The position numbers and the translations under genes were made by a program. From contig JAQFVV010000257.1 of the NCBI GenBank assembly GCA_028023455.1, positions 1,325,853 to 1,389,852 on the forward strand: 64,000 nucleotides of DNA, read 5' to 3'. Positions 63,402 through 64,000 of this stretch are shown here, one piece after another (the first letter of the stretch is position 1; each line of letters begins with the position of its first letter). The notes beneath the pieces were generated by a model, which saw nothing but the letters and a program-made list of their open reading frames with translations, did not search any database and was not told the DNA's origin. Origin of the DNA: Epiperipatus broadwayi. Taxonomy: Eukaryota > Onychophora > Udeonychophora > Euonychophora > Peripatidae.

Positions 63402-63494
63402 CAGGCCCAAAACATTGTGCGCCAAAATATGTAACAGCCCAAAACATTGCGCGCCAAAATATGTAACAGCCCCAAACGTTGTGCGCCAAAATAT
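63402..63494 (-). repeat. Three tandem 32-33-bp units containing PBS-like sequence
   Basis: Units begin at 63402, 63435 and 63467, each reading CAG(G)CCCAAAACATTG then TGCGCCAAAATATGTAA on the plus strand. On the minus strand each has GTTACATATTTTGGCGC. The unit at 63469-63488 is the closest to a tRNA-Lys(1,2) primer site, reading TGGCGCACAACGTTTGGGGC on the minus strand. Tandem copies of a PBS-like block are unusual. Confidence 0.85.
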
Positions 63495-63496
63495 AT

Positions 63497-63736
63497 ATAT
63501 ATATCACAATGATGGCATTACAAAACCATTATGTTGTCTTTCAAATATACTATTCTTTAAAATGAAATATATTCAATTTATAGACAACTAAATACTTAAA
63601 ATATATAAATAATAAATTTATTAATATCTAATCAATTTTCATTCAAAAATGAACCTTATCAAGATATTATAACAATTGAAAAAATTCACATGATTTACAT
63701 ATCATATACAGGTCAAACTTAACAATAAAGATGTTT
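63497..63736 (-). repeat. Probable 3' UTR of the Penelope-like element at the right edge
   Basis: Follows the stop codon of the GIY-YIG frame at 63737 on the minus strand. 63540-63715 matches 17216-17390 in reverse complement. The end near 63503-63527 carries the CACAATGATGGCATTACAAA motif also seen at 57729, then a TA tract. The match at two loci beside different sequences supports a mobile-element 3' end. Confidence 0.6.
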
Positions 63737-64000
63737 TTAAATTTTCCAGTTTTTATTTAATGACCATTTTCCACCTAACTTAACCGACCCTTGTACTAAA
63801 TTCATACATTTCTCTTTATTTTCATGTATATACAATGTTTCATATACTTTTCTTTCTTTATAATTTTTACAATATTTGATGACTTCAATACTTTCTTCAC
63901 AATTCATAATGTGTCCTGTTTCTAAAAAATGGCAAAATGAACCTGATTTAATATCTTTTCTATTTATAGCCCTATCATGCTCTTTACCTTTTTCTATTTT
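63737..64000 (-). pseudogene. C-terminal GIY-YIG endonuclease of a Penelope-like element, cut by the window edge
   Basis: On the minus strand the frame is open from 64000 to a stop at 63737-63739 (87 residues). It reads SGSFCHFLETGHIMNCEESI, then KYCKNYKERKVYETLYIHEN with the catalytic-type Glu, and CMNLV. This is the second half of a GIY-YIG domain and resembles the family-A endonuclease at 44988-45394 (FFDHEKTSKYKFDIESVKIL). The N-terminal part lies beyond the window. No stop interrupts it, so the element may be better preserved than the others. Confidence 0.55.

Larger units (their letters stand above)
60884..63494 (-). mobile_element. Internally deleted Ty3/gypsy-like LTR-element relic
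   Basis: On the minus strand the order is: tRNA-Lys-like primer-binding-site repeats (63494-63402), leader (about 63400-62679), gag-like ORF (62678-61512) and integrase C-terminal ORF (61414-60884). Protease, RT, RNase H and the integrase catalytic core are absent, so pol is almost wholly deleted. The junction lies near 61420-61600. LTRs could not be paired inside the window. The Ty3/gypsy label rests on the integrase C-terminal pattern and the PBS-like site and is an inference. Confidence 0.6.

Overview
The window is very A+T-rich DNA from an animal-type eukaryotic genome. It is dominated by retrotransposons, foldback repeats and microsatellites, and I found no convincing host gene, tRNA, rRNA or bacterial-type operon. 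The element mix (two LINE lineages, Penelope-like elements with GIY-YIG endonucleases, long-LTR elements, long (ATT)n and (TA)n arrays) points to an invertebrate metazoan. The species cannot be named from the sequence; a cnidarian, flatworm, mollusc or arthropod would all fit.

Region 1 (1.7-17.2 kb) is a LINE nest embedded in (ATT)n microsatellite. From left to right: a 457-bp (ATT)n array; a near full-length L1/Tx1-like LINE on the minus strand (ORF1 with a CCHC knuckle and an AT-hook-like tail, ORF2 with APE endonuclease, YMDD reverse transcriptase and C-terminal zinc motif, broken by three frameshifts); an 84-bp (ATT)n array; a 7-kb CR1/Jockey-group LINE on the plus strand (ORF1 with two PHD-like fingers, ORF2 with APE endonuclease and YADD reverse transcriptase); a 93-bp (ATT)n array; a 5'-truncated relative of the second LINE with an open RT; and a 571-bp (ATT)n array. 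Every LINE in the nest abuts ATT repeats on both sides.

Region 2 (20.2-25.3 kb) is an internally deleted LTR retrotransposon: two near-identical 2.19-kb LTRs flank only about 0.7 kb. A primer-binding-site-like sequence shows it runs on the minus strand. Region 3 (25.7-28.6 kb) holds a 680-bp inverted repeat with a tRNA-like B box, a 3' fragment of a relative of the first LINE, and Penelope-end-like sequences.

Region 4 (28.6-44 kb) is A+T-rich non-coding DNA with a tandem duplication, a 223-bp hairpin and a faint RT remnant. Region 5 (44-51 kb) contains at least two Penelope-like families: one decayed copy (44.2-45.4 kb), a solo terminal fragment (45.7 kb), and two 5'-truncated copies of a second family fused head to head (47.9-51.0 kb). 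A piece of a further Penelope-like GIY-YIG domain enters from the right edge (63.7-64.0 kb, minus).

Region 6 (53-63.5 kb) contains a 262-bp foldback repeat, (TA)n tracts, a 260-bp inverted repeat pair 1.8 kb apart, and a minus-strand LTR-element relic that keeps a gag-like ORF, an integrase C-terminal ORF and a degenerate primer-binding site but lacks protease, RT, RNase H and the integrase core.

These genes do not work together as a pathway. Each group is a self-mobilising unit or its decay product. The most interesting signal is the repeated association of two unrelated LINE lineages with ATT microsatellite.
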